From the NCBI GenBank assembly GCA_012845835.1, contig JABAKD010000023.1, positions 17,910,751-17,974,750 of the forward strand: 64,000 bases of DNA, written 5' to 3'. Made by a program: the position numbers and the translations under genes. Origin of the DNA: Undaria pinnatifida (lineage: Eukaryota > Sar > Phaeophyceae > Laminariales > Alariaceae). A model generated the notes under the pieces. The model did not search any database. It was not told the DNA's origin and saw nothing but the letters and a program-made list of their open reading frames with translations. Below, piece after piece: positions 1 to 10,472 of the stretch. Each line of letters opens with the position of its first letter. Position 1 is the first letter of the stretch.

Positions 1-732
1 GCGGTGGCGAAGCCACCACCGGATGCACACATTCATTCCAATTCGTCAGTAAAATCGCTCCAGCATGCGCAACGTGCGCGTGGTGCCAAGATGACAAGGG
101 GCCGTCGAGCGATAAGCTTGCATGATCCAAGGGCGCATGAGCAGGGAAACGTAGATGCGAACTGGCTCGTCGTTTAGCAAGCAAGCAGCTCGCCTCACAG
201 AGTTGGGTTTGTCAGACCTTGTTGGTGGCAGTGTCGGGTTACGGACGAGTAGGACGATGTCGTCGTCGGTTGTATGTAGACGACCTTTACCCACCAGCTC
301 CTTGAGGTCTGAGAGGGATGGACGCTTGTGCGAGAGGTAGCACGCCAAAATGTCGGGCGGCAGGAGGCCGGTAGAAACGTAACGCATCTGGGCGTGGCAC
401 GTCGGCTCAGCGTGCTGCTCTCGCTTCCAATCGTCATGTGAATAACGCGCGACGGAATCAGCGAACAGTAATTCAGCAGCGTTGCCGCGGGTGCCCGACC
501 TTGTATATGCAGGCAGCGTGTCGCCAGGAGAAGGCGTGAGCCGTAAGAGAGGAGTTCCCATATAGGCTGTGCGTTGTGGCGGTCGGACGGTAGTGGCACC
601 GTGCGGACCGGAGAGTCGGCAAGAGCAGGAGTTACGGCGCGGGGGGAGCCGGCCGCGACCGTGGGACTCGCGGCGGGGTTGTACCTCGTCTGGAAGATGG
701 CCGAGGGGCCCCGCCGGGCCCGAATCGATAAT
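1..732 (-). pseudogene. Gypsy integrase N-terminal part, copy 1 (truncated)
   Basis: An open minus-strand stretch (46-561) matches the region just before and into the integrase zinc finger of copy 3. It includes the HLGTTRTLRMLERFY segment of the HHCC finger. The codon after ERFY is TGA where copies 2 and 3 have a Trp codon, which stops the frame at 46. Residues after the stop continue the match to the window edge. The first histidine region reads AYRST instead of ACHST, so a zinc ligand is also lost. The catalytic core would lie to the left of the window. The upstream part (562-732) is degraded linker. Confidence 0.7.
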
Positions 733-1449
733 CTACAGCGGGGGTGCATTACCCGTTGCTGTCGCTGTTCCTCGGCGCGTCGTCGACGACGGAGGGGCTG
801 GAGCGCCAAGCAAGGCGGAGACGGACACAGTGGAACCGGTGGTCGGGGCGGGGGCCGTCTCCTGTGTAGAACTCCGGGATAAAGGAGCCGGCTGTGCGAT
901 GGGCGTCGCTGCAGCCAGGGCTTTTGCGGTGCCCGTGCCGCCCTCGATGGGTATGGCAAAAACCGAAGCGAAAACGGTGTCAGCGGCAGGCGAAATCGAC
1001 CCGCGGCCGGTACAGCCTTCGGTAGTGGCGACCGAGGCAGAAACACGATCGACGAATCTCCCCGGGGAAGCAGAAACGCCGTCAATCCTTATACGTGGTT
1101 CATGTGTGCGAAAATCGTGAAACGCGGTAGAGGTGAGAGGGAGCCCACCCAAGGCAGCATGTTCAGTGCGGGGCACGAGCCCACCCAAGACAGTGCTTTC
1201 GGCGAGGGGTTCGAGTCCACCCAAAGCTGTGGTTTCGGTGTGGGGCACGAGCCCACCCAAGACAGTGCTTTCGGCGAGGGCGCGAGTCCACCCAAACCGA
1301 CACCTGGGATCGGCGAAGAGGGAGCGTGCAGCCCGCGGGTCCGTCGGAGGTAGATACCGCTTTCTCCAACGGGGTTGGGGCTTGTCAACGCCAAGGGGTT
1401 GAAGTTTGTCAAGCCGCTGCGGTCGTAATCCGTAGCAGGCTCTGGACAA
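733..1449 (-). pseudogene. Gypsy interdomain linker (RNase H to integrase), copy 1
   Basis: A 238-codon open stretch, rich in Pro, Ser, Thr and Ala, lies between the RNase H remnant and the integrase finger. It matches the linker in copy 3 (about 59200-59990). It contains an expanded peptide repeat built on LGGL with Pro and Glu/Thr neighbours, about five times in copy 1 (1150-1310), as in copy 2 (26260-26420); copy 3 has only two or three. No catalytic motif is visible. It is probably a disordered spacer of the polyprotein, and the repeat number differs between copies of the same family. Confidence 0.6.
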
Positions 1450-2500
1450 CGGGTCGGAAAAATCGGCGATGCCGTTGGCGCTGTCTTTGCGGTACTCGAG
1501 TGTGCAAACGCGGTGACGAACTCAAGCTACCGCTGGACTCATGCATTGAGGGTCCCCACTTTGCCAGTGCTCTCCTGTGCCTTGTGGCCGGAGGGTATGC
1601 GAAGCTTTGTTCTCTATGGTACCCTCGGAGGCGTTTGGGAGCCCAAACAATGCTGCCGGTCCCCAAATCTAGAGGAGTCCAGTGCCTCTCCGAGTCGAGC
1701 GTTGCTCGACTGATGTACGCGGTTTTCATAGTGAACGAAACGTCGTCCAGCGTCACAGTACCCTCAACGAAACAGGGGCCGTGTTCTGGCAGCGTAAAGT
1801 CAGGGGCAATGCCAGAAGCTATTTTCAAACCTCCACGGATTTTAATTGACAACGCGCCCGAGAAATCGGTCGGAAACGCCGAAAGGGAAGTTTTGCGAGC
1901 GCTAGCCGCTGTTAACGGCCCGGTTGCGGCGCGGACGAGATTTCTTGGTTCTTGCATTCGCAGTGCAGGTGCGGAACCGACTAGGGGAGGCCGGGTGCGC
2001 CGACCCGGTCTCATTGTCGCGAATAGCTTCGCGAACGGCAGAAAGTGCCTCACCGAGCAAGTTTTTCCTCTCCCTTGGCATGGGTTGTTGGCCCTGGGAC
2101 CATCCACCCGGAGACCAATGCCCCACACTGGGTCCAGAGGACTGGATTCAACCAGAATCTTGTTGTCAGAGCCCAAAAGGGGATTGTTCATGGCTGGGTT
2201 CTGCGTGAATTTGACGTAGGTGCCAGATAACACGGCGTCTCGCTTCTCCCTGCCCCCGACACTGGAGTCAAAGTTGCGCACGCCTCGACCGATGCGTTTG
2301 CGTGTGCTTGGACTAGGCGACGACATGATGAGCCCCACTGCTGGATGGTCTTGGAAAAGCTTGGTCTTTTCGTCCATCATGTACTGCTCCGCACAAAAAT
2401 ATGGCCCGTCGTCCACGGCAAACGACGGAGGGGGCCACGGTGGAAAATAGGATGGGGGCTGCTAGAATAAGATCACTTTGTCTGTGGAGTATTCGAGACA
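1409..2500 (-). pseudogene. NADAR (YbiA/DUF1768-like) domain joined to RNase H remnant, copy 1
   Basis: A 335-codon open frame (1409-2416) carries most of a NADAR domain: the CAEQYMMDEK helix, a GRGVRNFD segment, KFTQNPAM, and ESSPLDPVWGIGL. The closing segment (KNLLGEALSAVREAIRD) is in another frame (1902-2126), caused by a 1-nt deletion near 2055 shared with copy 2. NADAR proteins act on ADP-ribose-type and riboflavin-pathway N-glycosidic bonds; the role here is unknown. Downstream the frame runs straight into AYISRATLDSERHW, the RNase H segment that in copy 3 lies about 2.1 kb further on. Protease and RT are therefore missing and the two pieces are fused across 1721-1740. Confidence 0.75.
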
Positions 2501-3070
2501 AGGGTCAAAAGCCGTGTTGGGATTTGGACCTGCAATGTCCCCGTCCAGGAACAGCAGGCCTTGGGAGCACAACGCGAATCCGAACCCGTGGTATCTCGCC
2601 TGGGGTCTTTCTTCGCTCGTTGGCGGAAAAGCGCGAAAATACGCTCTAACTGCGCCCGAAAAATGGCAAAAACCGACGGTGCCAACCCGTCGGTAGCCTC
2701 GTTGGACATTTGTGGGTCTGCAATGTCCCCCTTCTGGGAACACCAGTCCTCGGCTCTTTGGGCCTGTAATGTCCCCTTGCGGGGGCACCAGGCCTCGGAA
2801 GCAAGATGCGAGTCCGAACCTGGGTTTTTTCGCCTCGGGTCCTCCTCACTCGCTGGCGGAAACTTGTAAGAAGCCGCCCTCGCTGCACCCATAAAAGAGT
2901 CCAACACCGACGGTGCCAACCCGTCGGTAGTCTCGTTGGGCACTTGGGTCTGCAATGTCCCCCTCTGGGAACACCAATCCTCGGCTCTTTGGGCCTGTAG
3001 TGTCCCCCTCAGGAACACCAGGCCTCGGGAGCACGACGCGAGTCCGAACCCACGGTTTCTCGCGTCGTGG
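2470..3070 (-). repeat. Expanded tandem repeat upstream of NADAR, copy 1
   Basis: About two and a half units of roughly 240 bp, each carrying phrases such as TGCAATGTCCCC, CACCAGGCCTCGG and an inverted pair ACCGACGG / CCGTCGGT separated by 7 bp (near 2678 and 2908). Copy 2 has more units (27640-28400); copy 3 has a single degenerate equivalent (63110-63290). The segment encodes the linker just before NADAR, so expansion happened inside the coding region of the element. Confidence 0.75.
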
Positions 3071-4500
3071 CCTCTTCGCTTTTTGTCGTATAATCACTAA
3101 AAAACTGCTCTAACTGCGCCCGAAGGGGCAGGGGCTCTGAGCTGTTTCTGCTTGACGAGAGGCGCGATTCTTCCGTAAAATAACGGGAAAAGCGTCCAGC
3201 TGATCAGGCTGGAGGCCGTGGCGTCACCACTGGCCCGTCGCGCAGTGTCGGATCTTCTTCCTGTGCCACTGGGGCAGACGTAGCCTGGAACACGTGGGTT
3301 AGCGTATCAAAAGACGAAGCAGGGTCCGTAGACCCTGTGGGCGTCTTCTGGAGCGGGGCTCGGGCACGGCAATAATATTTTTACCCGAGGAGGCTCATTT
3401 CCGTTATGTCTCTTGGAGAAGGGAGACGAGGTAGCTCATCTTGTCGACTCCTCCTTGATGGAACAAAGGACAGAGCGCCCACTGTTATCGCGAGCAAACA
3501 CCGGATCGAGCCTCGCGAAAGATCTCGGTGTTTTAGTGTTGGCCTTCCCACACCTCAAATCGACCGCCACCTCGTGGTCAGAAAAACGTGTTTCGAGGGT
3601 CGATCGTCCCACACCTCAAACCGACCGCCACCGCCTAGTCAGGGAGAGGAGGGGATGAACACATACGCGTAAAACGGCGACGCGCCGTCACCTCAGATAT
3701 ATTGTTGTGCGACGCGTGCCTGGGGGGGGAGGGCGCAAAACGCAGGCTCCCGTGCCATGGTTGATGGGCGCGGCGTTTGGAGCGCGTACCTCCATTGCTG
3801 AGTTTATGCCGCGGCTGGAGGGAACGGTGCTGGAAGCGTGGTTCCCGTCGCTGAACTCAGACCATGATCGAGAGTAACGCCGCTGGAAGCGCGCGTTTCT
3901 CGCCGCCGAAAAAAAAAGAAAGAAAAAAATTACCTGGCTGGGGGAAACCACGTTTGAAGAGCTAGTTCCCCATGCCGGCACTACGCCTTGAGAATCGTCT
4001 GCAGACGGCGTAGGAGCCCGTGGGCTCTTGACAGAGGCAATCTGTGCTGCGTTACTGGACAGGCTAGCAACAGGATACGAGCATCTTCTGAAACCAAAAT
4101 AGGTACCCCCCGACAGTGTTGTCGACGGTGCCGTATCGCCGTCGAGCTGTCGATTGCCGTTACGGAATGTGCCAGGTTGGTGCGCGAGTGTATTTTCGCC
4201 CAGATTGTGGGCGGCTCCAAAGCGCATTCGACGAGCAGGAGCGGGGGCAGAAGAGTCGGGCGAGCGCAGGATACCACGCTGGTGATCCGACGTGTATGTG
4301 GTATCGTTGTGACAGTTTACCTGGCCCTGATCCTGGTGGCACCCTCGCGATTGACCTGAAAAATGGCGACGATTTTTCTTGTGGTTGTTCGGGCGAGAAG
4401 ATTTGTCGTCTCGCCGGTAGCAGACCATGCGTGTTTGTCAACGTCGGTGTGCGTCGTCGTCGCCAAGTTGGCCAAGTTCAGGGTTCAAGCAGCCCCTCGC
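3071..4500 (-). pseudogene. Gypsy Gag-NADAR linker, copy 1
   Basis: Degraded linker between the Gag zinc knuckle and NADAR, recognised by its match to copies 2 (28400-29800) and 3 (63300-64000). An open stretch at 3688-4428 is rich in Ser, Pro, Arg and Asn with segments such as SVKSPRAPTPSADDS shared with copy 2. No enzymatic motif is visible. Two short near-repeats around 3540-3640, each with CCACACCTCAAA followed by CGACCGCCACC, are shared by all copies. Confidence 0.5.
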
Positions 4501-4516
4501 AGTAATGAAAGGATGC

Positions 4517-6551
4517 CTACAATGTTTTGAAGGAATGGTTGTCTTCGTGGCAGTTGAGGCAAAGACCCCGGTTTTCTCGTAGGGCATCAGCGCGAGGTGA
4601 AAGGAGGCCGCTCCAAAGGGGAGGGTCGTCTGTCTTGAACGAGGCCTTAACGGCGAAAACTACATAATGATGCTCTTCTAGTGGCCAGCAGTTCGATATG
4701 TGGTCAAGCCAAGGGTCAGATGAATCATCGATGGGCATAACAGTTGAATGATGGCTCGATCTCGTCTGCCACGAAGCGACTGGAACGGCACTCGGCCCTG
4801 GCCGCGCCCATGATCGGCGGGCCGGGGCCCCGACGGGGCGGATGACCGCGCTCCCGCCGAAGAAACAGGGAGAGAAAAAGACTGTTTCGCCGTTGACGGC
4901 AGGTGTCTTATTAGTCACTAAAAGCCCGCCACATAGCATCCAACGAGGCGCATGGCCGCGGGTTTGTTGCCTTCGAACCAGGGTACAATGCAGGCAGGAT
5001 TACCGGAAATTGCTCATTCGCCGCCACCCGAACCACCTCCAACATCACATCCGTTCCCGGAGACAAAACACGCTCACTCCCCGTAGCGGTCGGCACAAGT
5101 ACGCGAAACTCCCCACTGAAATCAGAAAAAAGGCATGCCGTTACACATTCCAAAAGTATGCAACTTGGTGTAGCCCTCGACCGTGTCAACCCCGTCAAAA
5201 TGCGTCATCAGCAGACGCAACAGGAGGGTAAAAGCCTCAGGCCCAGATGCTCCTCCTGCCATGGCTCTTGACATCTCTTGCCTGCTACCACGGCCGCCTC
5301 GCTGTGGTCGTCCGTGCTCGAGAACGAAGACGAGCGGGAAGAGGTTGACGAGCCGTCCCAAGCTGAACGTTCCTCTCGCGCCATTCCTCCGCCAGAGCTG
5401 CGGCCATTGCCCTGGTTGTTGGACCAAAGTTGCCCCCTCGGCGGCGTCCTCAGGCACACCAGCACCCAATGCGCTGTAACCCCCGCGGTGGTGGTGGTGG
5501 TCGCCACCCCCACCATTTTCGCCCCCACCCCCACGGTTGGGGTCCCCGCGATCGTGATTGTCGCTGCGTCGCTGTTTCCCCCGGTTTCATTCTGCCAACT
5601 CTTTCTCCGGGAGTCGGCCAAACGACAGGGTCGGGGTCCTCTTCGTGGGCTATCAGCAGGGCCTTAGCGAGGGCAAGGGTCGGGGCGGCTCTCGTCTGTC
5701 TAGCATAGGGCGTACAATCCACGCAAGTCCAGGCCGCTTCCACTGAAAGGACGTCAGCTTGCCGCGACGCCGGTCTCTCTGACGAGAGGAGGGTGCAGGC
5801 CGTTTCCACCACCGCGGTCGCCAACGCTGAGGAGAAGTCTACCCTCGGTGCAGACGCCATGTACGCGACGATGCCCTTGAATAAGGCGTCGTTCCCGGGT
5901 CATGGTCGCTGGGATGCGACACCCTGCGGGCGCGACGAAGGCGACAGAGCCGCAGTAGCTCCCGTCGCAGCCGACGCAACTGATTGGGTGAGGGCTTGTT
6001 GCGCCCTCTTCGTTACCAAAGCCGCCTCCCGCGCAGCGGTCTTCCCCTGCTTGATATCTTCGTCAAACCGACGTCGGCGTGCTATCGTCTGGTTGGCGTC
6101 GTCGAGCGCCCGCTGGGCCCGCGCCGCCGCGTATGCCAAGTCCAAGGGGGCGACATGGGCGCTCCGGTCCCGGGAGCTCTGGGGGTGGCGCTCGGTCGAG
6201 CGCAGAGCGCCCAAGTGGTGGCGGTGGTGCCCTGTCGAGCGCGGGGGGGGCAGCTGGTGGCGCTTCCCCGGGGCTGGTGAGAGCTGGCGTCGAGACGCCC
6301 CCGAGTCCGGTGGGGGTTGGTCCGTCTTCTTCTCAGTGCGAACCGGGGAGTCGACCCTCTTGGTTGGTGGGTCCGGGTGGAGGTATGGTGCTCCGTCTTC
6401 TGTCTCGTCACCGGAACCCGCCTCCGGGGGTTCCCCCCGTCTCGAGTCGCGGGATCTCGAGCGAGCTCTCCCTGTCTCGTGGGCATCCAGGTTGGGGTGT
6501 GCGGAAGACCCCAGCCTGCCCCGAGTAACCCGCTTCCTCACTGGTAGACAT
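4517..6551 (-). pseudogene. Gypsy Gag, copy 1
   Basis: Structural protein of the retrotransposon particle, spread over several frames. The N-terminal region (about 5900-6541) is basic and Ser/Pro-rich, then has an Ala/Arg-rich helix (LDLAYAAARAQRALDD). A capsid-like part (5122-5300 and 4911-5198) includes EGYTKLHTFGMCNGMPF and VLSPGTDVMLEVVRVAANE. A CCHC zinc knuckle, CLNCHEDNHSFK, lies at about 4528-4569; its last Cys is lost by a frameshift at an A run, while copy 2 keeps it. The first good ATG is at 6549-6551 (MSTSEEAGYSG), conserved in copy 2, but it is one frame off from the following Gag frame in both copies. Broken and probably non-functional. Confidence 0.65.
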
Positions 6552-7340
6552 GTTGCTTATTGTCGCCTGTTTCTTCCCAGGTAGAATCACAAGGAAGGAG
6601 CCCCGACATGAGCTCCTAGAGCACGGTGCCCGTAGTCCAAGGGGGTCCCGCGAAGGGCGATCTGGCTCCGGCAGCAAAGGTGTATGCTAGTCGATGGGCT
6701 TTCTCAGCAAACGAAGTCTCCGTCGAAGGTCATTCGAAGGGTTAATTCCAGTATGCTTGTCCGTGGCGTGTCGTGCATATGCCTCAGAGCCCCAAAGCGC
6801 GAAAAAAATACAAGTCGATGGCCGATCTTGGGGCTTGTGCTTGCAACTCGCGGAGATGTGCTGTGCAACATGCTGGCAAAGCGCGTAGCAAACAAGTCTG
6901 ATGGGTGGGGCTTGGGCAGTTCCGCTGCGGAGTGGCTTATATTGCCATCTGGCGGGGAACTGATGCGACCAAAAGCCGGGACGAGGGGTGTGCTCCGAAG
7001 AGCAGTGCCGTCCGCACGTACTCGGAAGGTGTTATCTGTGTGGTGCGTGCCCAGAGACCAACAGGAGGGACCAAAAGCCGACACGAGGAGTGTGCTCCGA
7101 AGAGCAGTGTCGTCCGCACGTAGTTTGAAGGTGTCGTCCGTGCAGTACGTGCTCGGCGACCAACAGGAGGGGCCCCTGCCATCTCACTACTGTTGTGGTC
7201 ACCGTTGTAGGAGGAAGGGCGCTCCCTCCATTGAGAAGCCACCCGAGAAGGAACAGGGGTTGTGGGCTCGATGGGAAGCAAAAGAAAAATCGCTACGAAA
7301 AAAGATCGGAGAGATTGGAGGAACGCTGCTACAATAGCAT
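6552..7340 (-). other. Gypsy leader between PBS and Gag, copy 1
   Basis: About 0.8 kb between the LTR/PBS and the Gag start. No coding frame is supported. It contains a 102-bp tandem duplication (6968-7171). Copy 2 diverges from copy 1 just upstream of Gag (about 31796), so this leader can be seen only here. Confidence 0.55.
6968..7171. repeat. 102-bp direct tandem duplication in the Gypsy leader
   Basis: Two adjacent copies, 6968-7069 and 7070-7171, both starting ACCAAAAGCCG and sharing TGTGCTCCGAAGAGCAGTG and ACCAACAGGAGG. They differ at scattered positions. The position between PBS and Gag is where packaging or promoter-enhancing repeats often occur in LTR elements; any such role here is inference. 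Confidence 0.8.
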
Positions 7341-7359
7341 GTCAAGCTCGTCGACGCCA
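7341..7359 (-). promoter_or_regulatory. Candidate Gypsy primer binding site, copy 1
   Basis: Reading the minus strand inward from the 5' LTR, two bases after the LTR end comes TGGCGTCGACGAGCTTGAC. The leading TGG fits pairing with a tRNA CCA end. It does not resemble the initiator-Met type that begins TGGTATC. The tRNA cannot be named without a tRNA set from the genome. Confidence 0.45.
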
Positions 7360-7361
7360 CA

Positions 7362-7573
7362 TGTGATGTTAAAGGTTGGGGACACAGAGTGCCCCCTGCA
7401 GATCTGCCAATTGAGCAGGTCCTCGGAGAGTACTCACTTTTATTTCTTTCGTAGAGATGTAGCTTTATTCGTTTCCACCAGAGCCCGGGATAGCTTCTGA
7501 GATTGGAGGCACGTGCCTCCGATCTGTTTCCTAACTTTCCCGAATATAGAACGCCAACCTTATCATACGAAAC
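7362..7573 (-). repeat. Gypsy 5' LTR, copy 1, left piece (interrupted)
   Basis: First 212 bp of a 270-bp LTR; the rest resumes at 14482 after the nested Copia element. It matches LTRs at 22233-22501 and 55693-56016. It holds the AATAAA signal (TTTATT on plus, near 7464) and a 24-bp near-palindrome at 7501-7524. The bases GAAAC at 7569-7573 are repeated at 14477-14481 as the Copia target site duplication. Confidence 0.9.
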
Positions 7574-8016
7574 TATTATGGATATGGTGGTATACCCCAG
7601 CACGGTGGCAGAGAGGCTGTGTCCCCGACGCTAGTCGGGTTGGTGACACTGTGCAGTGGATAGCCTGGAAGCCTCGAGTGCTTCCGTGTTGACGAGAAGA
7701 TGCAAAGATGTTGTAAACACTGGCGCTTATGTGACCAACACACAGATAAACCGCAGACTATGCAGGAGTCCAGAAGTTGGCTGGGTACTGGAGATCACCA
7801 GGATGGCTACGATGGTAGACAATCCGGAAGGATCCACACGAGAGAGTGAGCTACTCGTCAAGGCAGCAGAGATCCTACAGAAGTAATTCCTCCGCATATT
7901 CATACGCACGTTACATACCAACCGATATATAAAAGATCTACGATGATCTACGACGTACAAGTGCAGTGCTACTGAACATTGACTCATACTGGCTATGTGC
8001 TAACATTTCCATTACA
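7574..8016 (-). repeat. Copia 3' LTR (left)
   Basis: 443 bp, TATTATGG at the left end and CCATTACA at the right, a degraded TG...CA pair (the right end is complementary to TGTAATGG). Nearly identical to 14031-14476. A TATATAAAAG string at about 7924-7933 is on the plus strand, antisense to the element, and is altered in the other LTR. Confidence 0.93.
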
Positions 8017-8026
8017 CTCCTCCTCA
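8017..8026 (-). promoter_or_regulatory. Copia polypurine tract
   Basis: Directly inside the 3' LTR the minus strand reads TTGAGGAGGAG, a purine run at the place where plus-strand DNA priming begins in LTR retrotransposons. Confidence 0.65.
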
Positions 8027-8216
8027 ATGAAAGTTGCTATGAAATGTACCAAAACTAACGATGATAAATTCAAGCAAACAAATGCGTGTCATGCGTGTTT
8101 CAACCAAGTGATGATATTCATTGTTTCCTACACAACCAACTACAATCTTCTATCCTGCTAAAGAAATCAAAAGTGTAAGCTAGTTCCAAACAGACAGAGT
8201 CAAACAAACAAATTAC

Positions 8217-8951
8217 TCATTTTCCTTTAAATTCGACGGTGGTGAACTTGTTGACGTCGATCTTGTTGATGAGGTCCATAAGGTGCTTGAAGCCGTGCTT
8301 GTTGAAGTGCTTTGTACCGATGTCGACGAGGTTGTCCTCCGTCGGGACGTAATGGATGGAGATCCTCCCCTCCGTTACCAGTTCTCGGATAAAGAAGAAG
8401 CGCAATGCGATGTGCTTGGTCCTCGAGCTGAAGGACCGGTTCCCCAATGCATGTAGGGTAGCCGTGTTGTCGCAGTACACAGGCATTTGTGCAAACACCT
8501 TCCCGAATCCAAGCTCCGTCAGCATGTTTGAGCAAAACACTGCTTCTTTCATCGCCAGGGCGGACGCGACCAGCTCCGCCTCCATGGTGGACGTCGCAGT
8601 CAGACCTTGCAGCCCCGATCTGAAGCTCATCGGAGCGTTTGCCAGCATCGTCACGTAGCTTGAGGTCGACTTCCCGTTGTCAGAGTAGTTTGCCCAGTTC
8701 GAGTCCGAGAAGGTCGCGAGCTTAAAACCGCCTTTCTTGTAGGTGATGCTGAAGTTGGGCGTTCCTGCTAGATAGCAAAGAGTATGCTTTGCCGCCACCA
8801 TGTGCATCTTGCTGGGTTTCGCCATCGGGCAAGCCAGTTGGCCTGTCGCGTACATGATGTCATACCTCAGCACTTGCGAAATGTACATGAGCGATCCGAC
8901 GATCCCTTGGTAGTTGCGCGTCTCCTCCTCGTTGAGACGTGTGTCCTCGGG
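8217..8951 (-). pseudogene. Copia RT C-terminal end and RNase H
   Basis: The ribonuclease H part of the Copia polyprotein, which removes RNA from RNA/DNA hybrids during reverse transcription. An open frame ends at 8217 with a stop after EFKGK. Visible acidic residues are Asp in FSDSNWA, Glu in STMEAEL and Asp in VYCDNTA, followed by the typical SSRTKHIALRFFFIRE. A TAA near 8952 separates it from the RT part, with clean homology on both sides (NEEETRNYQG and onward), so it is a point lesion in one original frame. Confidence 0.85.
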
Positions 8952-10472
8952 CTAATTGTTCGAGATTTCGAAGCCGTACCCAGGTGTACTAGTCGGCTTG
9001 CAGTCCGACATCCCGAATCGTTCAAGGACCAATTTGCAGTATGCCTCTTGGGAAATAGTCAAGGTACCTGCCTCGCGATCCCTCTTGATTTCCATTCCGA
9101 GTACGAGGGATGCTTCCCCCATGTCGGTCATTTTGAAACGCTTTTGCAACTTCCCTTTCACCATCGAAATGGCGCTAGAGTCGTTGCCGGCCAGGAGAAG
9201 GTCATCGACGTAGAGAGTCAGGTAGATCTTGGCCCCATTTTGATCGTAGAAATTTACGCACGGGTCTGACTTGAGTGCGACGAAGCCAATCTCGACAAGC
9301 ACGGAATCGATGGTGTTGAACCAGTTGCCTGGGCTTTGAGCAAGTCCGTAGAGGCTCTTCTTCGGCTGCATTATCATGTCACCTCCATCCTTATCCTTGA
9401 CCTCGAAACCGGGTGGTTATTCAACGAACACTTGTTCTTGGATGTCCGCGTAGAGGAAAGCGGTAGAAACATCCATCTGGTCGGAGATGAGGTTGAACTT
9501 CACGGTGATGCACGCCACCATTCGCACGCTCTGGATCCTGCACACCGGAGCGTAGGTGCTGCCTCAGTCGAGTCCGGGAACTTGGTTCCAGCCCTGGGCC
9601 ACGACACGTCCCTTGAAGGAGCCGTCGGCCTTGCGTTTGAACACGCACTTGGACTTGATGCACTTCCTTCCCGGAGGGACGGCTGAGCGCGGGACGAGTT
9701 TGTAGACCTCGCGGTCGTTGAGGCTTTTCATCTCGCGTTCGGCAGCTTCGTTCCACTTCGCTGCGTCCGGTGAGGCCCGTGCTTCCTGGATGGTGCGAGG
9801 AACGTCTGGTTGCACTGCCCCTACGGCGTATGCGTATTCCGTGAATCCCAATGTGGCGTCCCTGTGCGCGACGTCAGGAAACTCCCCCATCGCGGGAAAC
9901 GCGTACGAAAGCTCGCTGAGGGTCTTCTGGTTGGGCACGGGCGATATTGCCCAGATAATCCTGGTGTCAGGAGGGGCTGACATGGAGCCGCGACCACCAC
10001 GAGAACCACGCCCACTCACCGAACTACGTCCACCACGCGTCGCGATCCCTCCCCGCGCAGATGCACCACGCAAAGAGCCACCGCGAGTGTCACGGCCACC
10101 ACGAGATGAACCACGCCCACACGCGGAACGAACCCGCGATGCCGCACCAACTGGAGCAGAATCAGTACCCGACGTACCAGGCGGCGACGCAGGACCAAAT
10201 GATGAACCGGCCGGAGCAGGACCGGAAGGTGATGCGGCAGGTGAAGGTGCACCGTTATCCGACTCAGGAGGGCTGACGCCTCCAGGCGAGGCAAGGCTGT
10301 CGTCCGCAGGCGCATCCTCGGCGGCAGGAGAAGGGTCAGGGAGCTGAGCCAAGGTCACGGTTGTTGACGGTGGAGATGTCCTGGAGAAGCTCGAGAACAG
10401 ACGGGTCCCCGACGGCATGATTGGGAGAAAGCGCATCGACGGAGTGGTTGGTGGTGTAGTTACGCACATCAC
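8952..10472 (-). pseudogene. Copia reverse transcriptase with upstream linker
   Basis: The RT of the nested element. The N-terminal part (9564-10472) begins with a Pro/Ser/Arg/Gly-rich linker and then EARASPDAAKWNEAAEREMKSL, KCVFKRKADGS and GWNQVPGLD, where a TGA replaces the expected Tyr codon. The next piece ends in a TAA where FVEQPPGF is expected (near 9421). The downstream piece (8952-9377) has the active site YVDDLLLAG, then FKMTDMGEASLVLGMEI and SQEAYCKLVLERFGM. Domain content is complete, but the stops make it a pseudogene. Confidence 0.88.

Noticed and set aside
569-1120. Plus-strand ORF of 183 codons, and similar frames at 5793-6584 and 31134-31796
   Set aside because: Shadows of the Gypsy Gag and linker frames on the minus strand.
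7920-7935. TATATAAAAG as a promoter of the nested Copia
   Set aside because: It is on the plus strand, antisense to the element, and is altered in the other LTR.
9718-10347. 209-codon plus-strand ORF
   Set aside because: Antisense to the Copia linker and RT frame, which has clear homology; high GC and a Pro/Arg-rich linker keep the opposite strand open.
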